Source: Larus michahellis
Lineage: Eukaryota; Chordata; Aves; Charadriiformes; Laridae
Length of the DNA: 64,000 nucleotides
Assembly: GCF_964199755.1 (NCBI RefSeq)
Contig: NC_133897.1
Location: 117,189,579 to 117,253,578 of the forward strand
Direction of reading: 5' to 3'
Shown in pieces: positions 38,101 through 64,000 of this stretch (positions within the stretch are counted from its first letter, which is position 1; each line of letters opens with the position of its first letter). The translations under genes and the position numbers were made by a program. A model generated the notes under the pieces. It was not told the origin of the DNA. It saw only the letters and a program-made list of their open reading frames with translations, and did not search any database.

Positions 38101-41100
38101 GTGAAAAATGACTTATGTGCTCTTTTTGGCTGTGTGGGTGTATGAACAATTTCAGTATTCAAAAGTAATGGAAAAAATAAATTTTGCAACCTCCAACCTC
38201 CCCTTCCCCTTAGTTATTTTTCTTTTGCCCTACCTCTTGCATTTATTTCTTGTATGGTTTTAGTACCCGGTTTAGCCAGAGGCCGAAAAGAGAACAGCTC
38301 CCTAGAGCGTCTTTCCCTTTGCAGAATGTCAGAACGGCCATGTGCAGCTGTCATTCCTGGCCTTACATCATGATGAAGTCTCCAGAAGGCATCTGGGGAC
38401 ACGCTATATTGTAACAGAAATGGAAGATTTTTCTTGGTTTTGTTTTTGTTTTTTTTTTTCTCTAGTGAATGTGTTTTGTTATCAAATCCACTATGGCATG
38501 TGAAACAAATGTGAGGCTTTCCCAGCTTTTGGTCTTCAGAGTTTCAGAGGCTAACATCTAGCCCTCAAAATCTTGATGACAATAGGTAGAGTATGGAGGG
38601 AGAATGAATGTGGTGTGTAGAGGCATTTGCAGACTGCTTTTCTCTGAGGCAGCTAACTGTACCAGATTGTCAGTTTATCCACCTAAATTAAAATCACCTC
38701 TTTCAAAGGAAGCTCTAGCATCTTCCTTCACACCAGTAGGACACCTTTCTTGAAGCATTCCTGAGAACCTTGTGTCCCAGGGAACCAGTAAGTAGATAAC
38801 TCCTGTAACTATCAACTGGGAAGAGCAAAGACACATTGGATGAACGAGTGACACCCCCTCTCCAGGCTGGATGGATGAGGCTGCAGACACCCTGAGGGGA
38901 ACCGCTTGTCAGTATCCTAGAATATGACGGCTCTTGAGGAAATAATAATTTTTCTTGGTCTGGTAGGTCATCCTTCTGAAAGGAAAGCAGGACAAAAAAA
39001 CCATGAAGGCTTTACTGGCCACACTTTTCAATTGTTGTTGAACAAAGCTTTCCTTGTGATCCAGCACTCTGCTATAAAACAGAGTTGTGAAGATAAGAGG
39101 GCAGCACTGACTTTCTTGAAGCTCTCTTGTTTGGCAGAGGGGTTATTAAGGGCCCTCTGTCATTGTCTGTGGTGTTTGTTGAGTATTGAATGATAATGAA
39201 CTTTTGCCCTTTGTATCACTTCTCCAAAAAGCCCAAGTCAAAGTAGATGTCACTAAAATCTCATTTGATGACTACTTCCTGGAGTACTCTGATTCTTCTA
39301 TTGATTTTTGTGGGCATCCTGCTGACCTTCTCCTGTCCTTCCAGTAATCATTTTAGCTTCTGTTTCTTCTTGAAAACATTCAAACATAGGATTGCTTTCA
39401 TCTAGAAAGCAGAACAAGATATCTGTGCTTTTAGTCCATGCCTTTCTGAACATGGGACCTCCAGGGAGCTGACTCCTAACCCACCCACCCACCAAACACG
39501 TGGGCACGCTGATCAGAACCAACAGGAGAGTATTTGTTTCAAAGAAATAACAAGCAGCTGAAGTTACTCAAGTAGTTTGCTTCAGACACCAGTCTGGTCT
39601 AAAATAATGATTTAGCTAATGGGAATGGATTAGTGGCTTGTGAATAACATACCTTGGGCCAGCATTTCTTTGAATAGATGGACTTCTACAGAGCAAACAC
39701 GAACTTTTTATCTGTATCTATTTTTAAAAAGAGTTCAGTGCTTCAGACAGAGAGCCATGAATTTTATGACAGCAATGTATTCCTTAATATTTTGTTGCCA
39801 GTCAGACAAAGGGTGATAAAAATAGTTGTAGGTTATTTCTGTTACATACATTTTTAATAACAAATAGAGTACCAGCATAATCAAATCCAACATTACATAC
39901 CAGCTGCTTAGGGATTTTTTTCTTTATCCAGTAATTTATTACAAGACTAACAGTAATAAGTTGTCGGGTTTTTTCCCCCACATAGTATGGGCAATCATTT
40001 TTCCTTTCCCTGCTACTCACTCTTGGCTTATGTTACCTTCTCTACCCTCATTCCTCTAATTCCTCCTTATAAATGCATACACAATGTTCTATAGTAAGAT
40101 CCACCTATGTTTTTGACTTTTAAAAGCTAAGGAATTTGCGTCCTTAATTTTGGTTTGTGGGTATGCAGTTATAAAAGTCGAGATTTTAAATTTTTAACTG
40201 CTTATTTCTGGATATCCTTCTCTTTGAAGTGCTGATTGAATCTCTGTTAATCTCTTTAACCCCTGAAAGAAGATTACCTTAACAGTGAAGTGGCTGGGGA
40301 GGGGAGAAGCAAGGGAGAGGCTGACTCTCTTTCCCTAGAATGAATTCAGGTCTTCAATAAGGGCTTTTCTTTGCGGCACTCAAGTATACCAATGGTACCT
40401 TTTTGTTGCTAACCTCAGCTTAATGAGTGAGCGGGTGTGGGTGGTAGCAGTTATAATTGCAGTACGGGGTAGCCTTGTCGTTTGCCACTTGGTCAAATCG
40501 GCAGTGGTAAATTGTTTTGAACACTTAATCATACAAATGTTCATACATTTCCCTTTTAATCTACTTTATTAACGTAAGTAGTGTGTTTGGTGTGATGTTT
40601 AACAACAGGGAATCACTACTGTTAGCAAATACATTTTTGTGGATGCGATGGGGCTTGTGTTCAGTGCCAGCAGAAAACTTTGATCGCGGTTTTTTAAAGA
40701 GAATCAAAGAAATAGGCCTCAAAGTAAGGCAAGAATTCACACTAGGCAGACACATGGCCAAAAAATTGGTTCAAATTACAGTGTCTGTTTGCAGTGGTAG
40801 AGAAATTAAAATGATGTGATTGGGTGCTTGGTTGACTCGTATCGTGACTTAATAACTGGTTTTTCTACTGTAGGTTGTAAGGCTTCTTTTGTAAGGTATT
40901 TAGACACATTATGTCTCATGCATGTATTTGAGTCTTGGTTTATTAACATTTCTGCACAATAACGAGTTGGCAAGAATAGTATCAAAAGTAAAAACAAAAT
41001 AATGAATAAGATGTGCTTTTGTGATGATTCATTATTCTGTGTAAAACTCTCAGACAAGATTTGTAAATATGCCGTTATTTGACTTTGTTGCTTGTTTCTG

Positions 41101-42633
41101 CACCAGTAATTGTATTACATTACAGCATTAGGGGCTGAATTGACAGGGTGAATATTCTTAATTTTATGAGCAGTGAATTTTGTACAGTGTTTCACTGGCT
41201 ATGGACTTTCTTCTTTCTAGGAGCTCTGATTCACGGTTCTTGAGGAAATTACAGTGTCTTTAATATTGTAATGGGTAGTTATACAGAGGGAATTAGTTTC
41301 TCTCAGTGTGACTATATTAAGTATTTGTTGAGTAAGATTTACTTTGTTCCATATTTTTGTGTCTAATAGTTAACAAGGCAGGTAATAGGGAATTTAAAAG
41401 GAAAAAAATAGACACACGATGGGAAACAATTTCCCTAATTGTTAGTTAGACTCCATGAAAGTTATTGTAGTTATCAAAAGACGTATTTTTAATGCTTTCA
41501 GACTGTTGCTGTTTACTTTTTTTAATTGATTCATTAGAGAATGTGGAGCAGTTGATTTCCTACTTTTGTGGAGGTTTCTCCTTTTGAAGTTAAAGCAGAT
41601 TTTTAACTTACTTTTTCCCAAGAATATAGGAGTTTTCATGCCAGACTAGTGCTGCATCGAATAGAGACTCCTGTTTTCTTCCTGATTTGTTTCCCAGCTG
41701 GGGTTAGCCAGAAAATGCCTGCTACCTGATAAATGGCAGGTGGTGATTTCTTAAAACTCAATAATTTTAATTGTTGGCGATATGTCTCCTCTCTGATTGC
41801 CTCCATCAGCAGGTAATAAGTGTCTGCCTAGTAAACAGCTCTGGCACATTCTGCCTGTAGTGGGATCTGGTGGCAGGCAATCTTGGGCCATCAGGGCTAC
41901 AAATGGTCACCTGTCTGGGCACAGTTCAGTTTCTAAACTTACACAGAAGTTGTCATTACTCTTCTAAATTTTTTTTTCTAATTCTAGTTAGACTGTAGAG
42001 CCCCGTCCTCTGGACGGGAATATCCCAGGTTTGTTGGAAAGTTGTATTTTGGGGGGCTGGCAGTGGATGAAAACTTCTCCACATCTTTAAAGATATTAGT
42101 TGTAATACCACCAGCAGGTCAGGAGCTTATCACACAGGTGCTTAAAAAAGAAAGCAGGAATGTCCCACTCGTTTTCTTCATATAATTGCTTTGGATTTGC
42201 TTCTTGTAATTGGCTTGGGATTTGTCACCTCTGTTTCCCCTTCCTCCCTTCTACAGAAGTCTTCAGTCTTTTCCTCATCTGTTGCCTGACTCCCTTTTTT
42301 TTTGTTTTTTTTTTTTCCCCCTTTTTCTTTTTTTATCATTTACGGTCCACCAAGCAACTGGGATGAAGAATAATCCAAATGTGCAGTTCATATGCGTGTT
42401 GTAAGGGAAAAGTTATTATGTCCTCTCTAGTCTAGGAATGACTTAAATTTTATTCCAGAACACTTTTTCATCAGGCTTTGTAAACTGCATGTAGGAGAAA
42501 TTCCTGGGGGTTGTTTTGGTTTTTTTAACCACTAATAAATCAGCATTTTCAGTAAATTTTGGGGAGTCTTCTGTATTAACTATCAAAAGATGCAAAATAG
42601 AGATGAACTTATTATTTCCTCTCATTCTCACAG
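32158..42633 (+). other. YES1: YES1 intron 1, distal segment
   Basis: The DNA is AT-rich intron with no supported gene and ends at the acceptor tctcattctcacag at 42,620-42,633. A polypyrimidine/poly-T stretch at about 42,293-42,335 lies some 300 bp upstream. A small hairpin (GGGGTGT / ACACCCC) is seen at 34,791-34,810. Other open frames are short and without recognisable domains. Confidence 0.7.
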
Positions 42634-42641
42634 GAGCAACC

Positions 42642-57620
<14,979 letters not shown>

Positions 57621-58105
57621 GCCAACAGTCTATATAACATGCACAAATCTGCCAAATGTAAAAGACTTGCAAAGAATTCCTGACGTCTAAAAGGAATCAA
57701 AGGAAAGAAAATCTTCGCTACTTTGCATGCTCTTAATGGCAAACTGGAATTTCATAATGCAGTTGCACAAAACCACTTTTCAAGTGTTATAATCTAATTT
57801 ACCAATGACATGTTTTTATTTTTTTTCCTCTTTCCCAACTTATTTTCAGGGTCCAAAGGAAGCTTACTGAAAATTCCGGGGTAGAAAAATGTGTGTTGGT
57901 GTCAATAATAGCAGAAAACCCAATGTTTCAAATCCTTTATTTTCCCAACATTTGATAATCATGCTGCATTCCCCCCTACTACAGAGGGAATTGTCTGGAA
58001 TTAGTGATCTTGGGGTAAGACATTTTTAAAGCAGAAGAACTTTGTGGGACCAAGCAATTCTATTCCAGTTCTGTAAAACTCCCTGTGTTCAAAATTACTT
58101 GTGTG

Positions 58106-58130
58106 CCCCCATCCCCACCCCCCTACCCCC
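58106..58130 (+). promoter_or_regulatory. C-rich 3'UTR element
   Basis: The runs are C5, C4, C6 and C5, separated by one or two bases and followed by an A-run. In RNA this is a good binding site for PCBP/hnRNP K proteins. On the opposite DNA strand it can form a G-quadruplex. Confidence 0.6.
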
Positions 58131-59768
58131 AAAAGAGAAAAAAAAAAAAAAGATGGTACAACTATAACAACTATATTTGATGCATAGCCTTGATCTCTAA
58201 GCTTCCTCTTGCACGGACTTCATTAGGATAGGCAGGTTAAAAGAGAAATTGGAACAGTGAATGAGAAACTTGATCTAAATGGTAGACCTCAATAGTGAAA
58301 TTAGAGGGCATAATGCACTGTGTTAATACTTGTATTAATGTAACTGGAAAGTAGCATGAGATATTTTTCTTTTTTTCTTTCTGCGTAGCTAATTAAGAAT
58401 AATGAAGGTAACTAGAAAATTGAGGTAATATTTTATAAAATTGTGTTGATAAAGTATGATGATATTTGAACTTGAAGCTATGTAATACAATCAGGGGGGG
58501 AAAGCCTTTAATCTTTTAATTAATGCTCCAATCCAACAGCGAGCTTTTGTATGGGAAGACTACCTGAACAAAGCTCACCAGGAAAGCAAGACTGAAGCTG
58601 GTAAACGGACGCTCTATAGTCCTTTTGCAGAGACAGGTTTGGTACTGTCGTATGTGGCTTATGTGTGTTAACAAGGGTGGGTGCCACCAATGCTAGCTGT
58701 CACTAGTTCAGGGATTTGATTGCACTTTTGCTTTTCTTGACTATTAAGACACACTCACACGCAGTTGCTCTTCCCGTTTCTGCCCTTCCTACAGAATTAT
58801 TTAACTAAAAATGAACAAAAGAAAATGTGAAAGTTTGAAAACTAAAAAGGGTAAAATATATTTAATATTGTCCGAACCTAGTGACATTGAAATTTGCTGG
58901 CATTCAGCCCAGCTGACACTACATCGAGATTTATTTTCTTTGGCTACTGACATATCAAGCAATAACATCATGTCTTTTACTCAACAGTTTGCATGAGGTT
59001 CTTGAATTTCTGATCAAGCTTATGTACTTCAATTTTGAAACACTAAACTCTTACTTCACTACCAGGTTGGAATTCATATTATCATTGTAAAGCTAGCCAA
59101 CAAATGAATTTCAGAAAAGCTGGTAATATAGTTCTGGTACTAAACTTCACATTCTTCATGGGTTTACACTACATTGAATCCAGCTACCAAACAGATCTTT
59201 GTAAGAACAGTGCCATCATTTTTTGTTTTCCCTCATCCTCGCTCATCACCTATACATCTGTGGTTATCAAATTTTAAAAGGGCTTTACGTAAGAAAAACA
59301 AAAATAAAACAAAAAAAAAAACACATACAAAAAATAATCAAAAAAACCCAAAAACTACAATGGCATTTTAATTTTTCTAAATATTTTAAAATTAATAACA
59401 CAATCATATGAGTTTATGTATTAATAGTTATAACAAAAAATGCCAAAACTGACACTGGCATTGTTTGGATTTTTAATTACTGAATGGAACAGTTCATTGT
59501 AATAACACTTGTATAGTAAAGGAATAAAACACTAACTTAACGAACGTGTTCATTGTAAATGGTTGTGTATTATAAGACTTCTCCAAAAGAGTTTGTATGT
59601 TTATGAAAATTTATTTGTTTCACCTGAAGACCTTGATGTGGTTCTTACCCTAACAGAGTTTAAAATTCACATTCACACTTTTTATATAAATAGTAATAAG
59701 TTTAATTATGTAACTAAGTATTTTTATAAAGTATGGCATTGTTGAACTGTTTTGCAGAATTGGTTCAA

Positions 59769-59774
59769 AATAAA
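59769..59774 (+). terminator. YES1: proximal poly(A) signal AATAAA
   Basis: This is a canonical hexamer. Cleavage would fall near 59,785-59,800. The G-rich element at 59,804-59,838 just downstream supports its use. Confidence 0.65.
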
Positions 59775-59803
59775 TTTCTCCTTGATTGCATCTGCTTATT
59801 TGA

Positions 59804-59838
59804 GGGGGGGAGGGGGAACGGGGAAAGGCGGGAGGGGG
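59804..59838 (+). terminator. MAZ-like G-rich element downstream of the poly(A) signal
   Basis: G7-A-G5 begins the tract, followed by G4, G3 and G5 runs. GGGGGAGGGGG is the known MAZ pause-site motif, which can slow polymerase and favour 3' processing of the upstream signal. The tract also fits a G-quadruplex pattern. Confidence 0.6.
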
Positions 59839-61039
59839 ACAAAAGCAGAGTAGCCTTCACACTGAGGAGAAAAGGAGGGTAATAAAACCTTCCTGAGTTT
59901 TGGGTGTATTTTTATCCTCTGTAAAGTATTTTAATGTACTTTCATACAAGACGCTGAGTTCATGGTGCGTTATTGCTGTGAAAAGGGAGTGATTTTCTTG
60001 AGCAGTTCAGAAGCCTTTGTCAGGAATAGGCTAGAACAGTTCTGTCTAGACTTAAAACTAACCCCTGTGATGGACGGACAGACAGACAGACTTGGGATTC
60101 TTGTGAGGGCAAGTCCAGCATCGACTCAGCTGTGGCCATCACGGCCACGCTGTAGGGCAAACACGTTTCCTCTCTTTTCCTTTATCAGGTATTAGCAGCC
60201 ACTGTTGACTTCTGTGCAGTTTTTCAGGGAATTTTATACAGTTGTTCTTGCGATAGCTGTTGTTTTATCTCAACTTCATTGAATGTTTCCTGTCTCAACG
60301 ACCAGTACAACTCAAACCGCAAGTCCTGACCTGTATATACAGTGCCGCTGTAGATCAAGGAGCCGGCACTGTTTGAGTTTCAGTGATAACTAATACGGCA
60401 CTAAAAAACATACTTACAGAACCTACAAATTGCAAAGTTTACTGTATTTTTAGTATTTCCTGTTATGTAATTAATGTTTTGCTATTTTTAATTACAACAG
60501 TCATGTAATTTCTGGTAATCTGTATTCTCCTCGTCCATCAGAACCTTGCGGTACCCATTCTGCGTGCTAGGCCTGCAGATTGGTTCTGTCATGCGTTGTT
60601 TCAAGCTGTAGCATTTTAAGAATATCTTCACACTATTTTTGAGTAAACTTTCAAACATAAAAATGTGTGCAATCCTACTATTTAGATAAAATGCGTCCCT
60701 ATTTTGGCATAAAGCATTATGAAAAGAACCTTATGTGTTCTTATCCTTGCAGCCACTGAATTGTCATTTCACTAGGGTTGGGAGTAGCTCTTACCACTGA
60801 AAAGTAGCCTTGGAAAGGTTTTTTTGGGGTTGGGTTTTTTTTTCCTTTAAAAAAAAAAAAAAGTCTCCTAGAGTTGCTGATGGGTAGAAACAAGCCGGAA
60901 TGCTGTCTTACACGTAGTCATCTACAATACTGCTTGTTCTAAAACACATTATCCACAGCTGGAATGAGTATAAATGAATATAAAACAACTAAACTTCATG
61001 AGCCCCCACCTTTGTTATTTATTTTGATCTATTCGATCC

Positions 61040-61045
61040 AATAAA
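61040..61045 (+). terminator. YES1: distal poly(A) signal AATAAA
   Basis: This canonical hexamer is followed within about 50 nt by T- and GT-rich sequence (gtaggtgtttgtatttgtg), the usual downstream element. It is a candidate for a longer YES1 transcript. Confidence 0.55.
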
Positions 61046-61065
61046 CTTCTCAGTTTCTTTACGTT

Positions 61066-64000
61066 TTCTGTGAAGATGCCGTAGGTGTTTGTATTTGTGC
61101 CAACTTTCCCCCAACAGGCAGGACTTAGAGCTACGCGGTCATGTTGGGTTTAAACCACAGGTAAGCAGTACGTTGCAAACAGGAGATTCAGATTCCCACA
61201 CCTTGCTAAGGAATTTAAGACTCAATTTGAATAACTGATTTGGGCGCCGTAAGCAGGTCTGGGTGGATAACTGCTGAAGTCCAGAATCGTGATTCATCCA
61301 CTAGCTATTGTCTTGTGCAGTAGGTACTCGGACTCTCTTTGTGCGGGTGCCTTCACAGCAGCACACCTTGCCCCTGCCTCAGCCTGATCCTAATGCAGGA
61401 GCAGGACTGCCATGGACCTTCCAGGCACCAGAGGAGGCTGGAGACCCCCATGACGTGCATCTCTGGCAGATGCCTTTTCAAGACAGGGTTGGAAGAGACG
61501 GTAGGTAGGAATGGGATGGTTGCATCTATTTTTGATGTAACAGCCTCGAGTGTAAAACCTGGACTCTGTTGAAGAATCTGGGATAGCTGGTGGATCTTAC
61601 ACAGGTGGTCGGGATGTTGTTGAGAGTGGGGAGCAGAACCCACTGGGGGACTTCAGCCACAGTCTTAAGCATTTACTTAAGGACTGGGTTCTTTTTCTTC
61701 TCTACACTTTTTCCTACTGACCCTTAACAGGGAGAGTGTTAGCTGGAGAAACATCAACAGCTTCCCTGCTTCTACCTTAGCGCAGGGGAGGGAAAGGGGG
61801 AGAGTGAGATGGAAGGACGGAGATCAGCAGCTGAGGTACTAAGTTCTGTGCTGCTTCACAGGGCAGAGGGAAGCAGGTTGAGGGGTGCGGCATAGCAGGT
61901 GTCATCCGTTCTCCTCTCTGTCCTCTTTTGAAAAGGAGGTAGAAACACAGGGGAAACGAGGAGAATCTGTTCCCTTGTGTGGAAATGGAGCCAGGCTAAT
62001 GAATGCCAAGTGCTGCTTCTGCTCGCCATGGTGGTTCTGGTCAGTTCACCCTGACCAGTTCCTAGCAGAGCCCCTTCATATTAGCTGGGGAGTCACAATA
62101 CAAAAAGAGCATCATTTTGCTGTCATTTGTAAGAATGAACCTTGATCAGCTCCTAGGGAAAAAAAAATGAAATGATACAGAGAGCCTAACCAGAGAGATA
62201 GTGGTCCTCGGATCCCAAATTGGCAGGGATGCTTGCCTCTGGAGCTCAGCCCCAGAGTGATGGCATTTCAGACACTCTGGCAAGTAGCTTAGCATGTCTT
62301 TCCTAGTGGATGTATGTGGATGCGGGATTTTGCATTAGGTTTCCCTCCTTTCCATATGGGTGTGGCGTGCCTGGGAACTTAACAGAGCTTAGGCATTACC
62401 CATGGGACCCATGTTCTTTACTGGTCCTACTCTTCAAACTTCTTTTCCCTGTCAGTTCTGCATGCAAACATGCTTCTTGTAGGTAGCGTGTTGGTGTTTT
62501 GTTTGGGTTTTTTTATGTTCTCTTTTAATTTAAAGGCATTTTTTTTAGTCAAATTGTAATAACCACTGTTGCTGGGGGATTAAAGTATTCATAGCACTGT
62601 GTGCTTTTACAGAACATTGCCCATCTCTTAGTATTTCATTTACTTCAAGCGAGTAGAAGCACGCGTTGGCCATCATGTTGCTTTTGATTTGTTGCTTTTA
62701 AAGGAGAGAGGACAGTTGCCTAATTAAACTCAGTAGGGTCTGAGGAACAGACTGGAAATTTAAAAGGGAAACCTGAATACAAGCACTCTTGATGATGAAT
62801 CAGTCGTGTATCGACACCGAAGCTGACTGCTGTGAAAGCATTTCTTTTTTTATCGAAAAGCTACTCCCACTAGGAGCACTTCACCCCTCTCCTTTGTGTC
62901 CTGCTGCTAGGTTATTGAGTCTCTAGCTGAGGCTACTGGTAAGTACATATTGGGAAATGGGTAGATCTGTGCATCTTACATTTTGCCCTGAAAATCCATC
63001 CCGTGCATGCTAACAACTCACTTTTTTCCTGAACCTCAACAGGTGCCAGCTGCTGCATTCGCCATTCATTCAATACCTCCACATTTATTCACATTTGGGA
63101 CAGCCTTGCAGGGGCTCCGTGGCTGATGATCCTTCTCTCGGCTTCAGTGTTTGGAAGCACCAGGATTGCATTTGCTGGGTAAGGAAGCATTTCTCCTCTT
63201 TCAAAAACAAAAAAGGATAAATCTCAGTTCAGCTTGACTCCTATGATAAAAGTGCCGCAAATAAGGAGAACATGTAATCATTTGGCTGCTTCATTATGAA
63301 AACAGTGAGGATGGCTCCCTGCTTCCCCCGCGTCTGTGCAGTATGCCACTCATGGAGATGCTCAAGGTGGGTTGTTGAACAGGGAATGACCGTGCTAGTT
63401 TGCAGCCCCTCTTCATTCCTGGCAAGGAGGCCAGGAATGGTTCTGTCCTTCTGAAGAGTTCCTGAGAAAAGGCAAGAGTGTTGGCTCACGTTTCTGAGAG
63501 TGGAAGCCGGTGACTAGATGACTTACATCCCTTACATCCCTCTACCCGCCGCCTTCTCTCAGTTCTAGCCTAGATGCTCGCTCTTCACCACAGCTGGCCA
63601 TTATTATTTCTCCATCATGTGGCTGTGCAGTAATCGCATGAACACATATGAGAATTCACAGAATTAAACATTAGAAGCCTTTAGCAGCTGTATGTACCTT
63701 TTTTTTTTTTACTTTTTTAAATGGAAGGTGCCTGGCAAATTGAGCACCCTTGTTATAGCAAGGTCAGATCCGTACCACGTCCACTGGAGCTTTGATTTCG
63801 TTCTGTATTACCCTCTTCACTTCTGGAATGGCTCCCTCTTTCAAATTGGCTTATGACTAGCAGAAACATATACTCTTTTCTTTGTGCTAAAAGACTGCAA
63901 GTGCAATAGAAATAGTTTCTGTATTTACATTTTAATTTAGTGTTATTTGTTAAGGTGACTGCATCAAAAGGTGTGCATTTAATCTTGCTGCCTTTGTCAA
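61066..64000. other. downstream flank, no gene supported
   Basis: The composition is moderately higher in GC than the introns, with short open frames on both strands but no domain recognised. One segment at 63,043-63,178 has exon-like borders. In mammals ENOSF1 follows YES1 on the same strand; I see neither its first exon nor a CpG island here, so it probably lies beyond the window. Confidence 0.55.

Larger units (their letters stand above)
57621..61065 (+). other. YES1: YES1 3'UTR (proximal end about 59,795, distal end about 61,065)
   Basis: No coding frame continues past the stop. AATAAA hexamers occur at 59,303, 59,523, 59,769, 59,881 and 61,040. The one at 59,769 is followed by a U/G-containing stretch and a G-rich auxiliary element, so a 3'UTR of about 2.2 kb is likely. 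The one at 61,040 is followed by a T/G-rich region and would give about 3.4 kb. A C-rich patch at 58,106-58,130 and a Pumilio-type TGTATATA at 60,332-60,339 are possible post-transcriptional sites. Confidence 0.75.

Noticed and set aside
61066..64000. First exon of ENOSF1, the neighbour of YES1 in mammals
   Set aside because: No CpG island and no recognisable start of that protein occur before the window ends.

Overview
The window is vertebrate nuclear DNA, almost certainly from a bird. It holds one protein-coding gene on the + strand: YES1, a Src-family non-receptor tyrosine kinase (c-Yes). Evidence for an avian source is the spliced gene of vertebrate type, the number of CR1 LINE fragments (the main interspersed repeat of birds), compact introns and a 541-residue c-Yes reading frame. 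I cannot name the species.

Layout. About 1-8,100 is AT-rich upstream intergenic DNA with no gene I can support; it holds a CpG-retaining patch at 6,450-6,850 and small palindromic repeats. About 8,120-9,570 is a strong CpG island with GC boxes, YY1-type motifs and long polypyrimidine tracts, and no TATA box that I could see; it is the YES1 promoter and probably contains the noncoding first exon, with the best splice donor at 9,054. Intron 1 runs about 33.6 kb (9,054-42,633) and carries three CR1 copies of different ages, an ancient foldback-type repeat, a strong G-quadruplex tract and many homopolymer runs. Coding exons 2-12 lie at 42,634-57,620. Their lengths (265 coding nt in exon 2, then 100, 99, 104, 150, 156, 180, 77, 154, 132 and 209 nt) add to 1,626 nt, which is 541 codons plus stop. 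Every junction is GT-AG and in phase. The 3'UTR then runs to a proximal poly(A) signal at 59,769, followed by a MAZ-like G-rich element, or to a distal signal at 61,040. From about 61,100 to 64,000 is downstream flank; in mammals ENOSF1 and TYMS follow YES1, but I recognise neither here.

The predicted kinase is intact: Gly2 (myristoylation) and Cys3 (palmitoylation) in SH4, a unique region, SH3 (ALYDY at 96-100), SH2 (FLVRES at 180-185), then a kinase domain with its glycine loop at 282-289, Lys303, Glu318, gatekeeper Thr346, HRD at 392-394, DFG at 412-414, activation-loop Tyr424, and the C-terminal inhibitory Tyr535. This is the normal cellular gene with introns, not the transduced retroviral form.

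I did not find a previously undescribed biological system. The items most worth a second look are regulatory or structural: the tandem palindrome at 7,524-7,590, the G-quadruplex tract at 27,213-27,253, the paired perfect hairpins at 29,646-29,688, the GC-rich patch inside intron 3, the C-rich 3'UTR patch, the poly(A)/MAZ arrangement, and an exon-like segment at 63,043-63,178.
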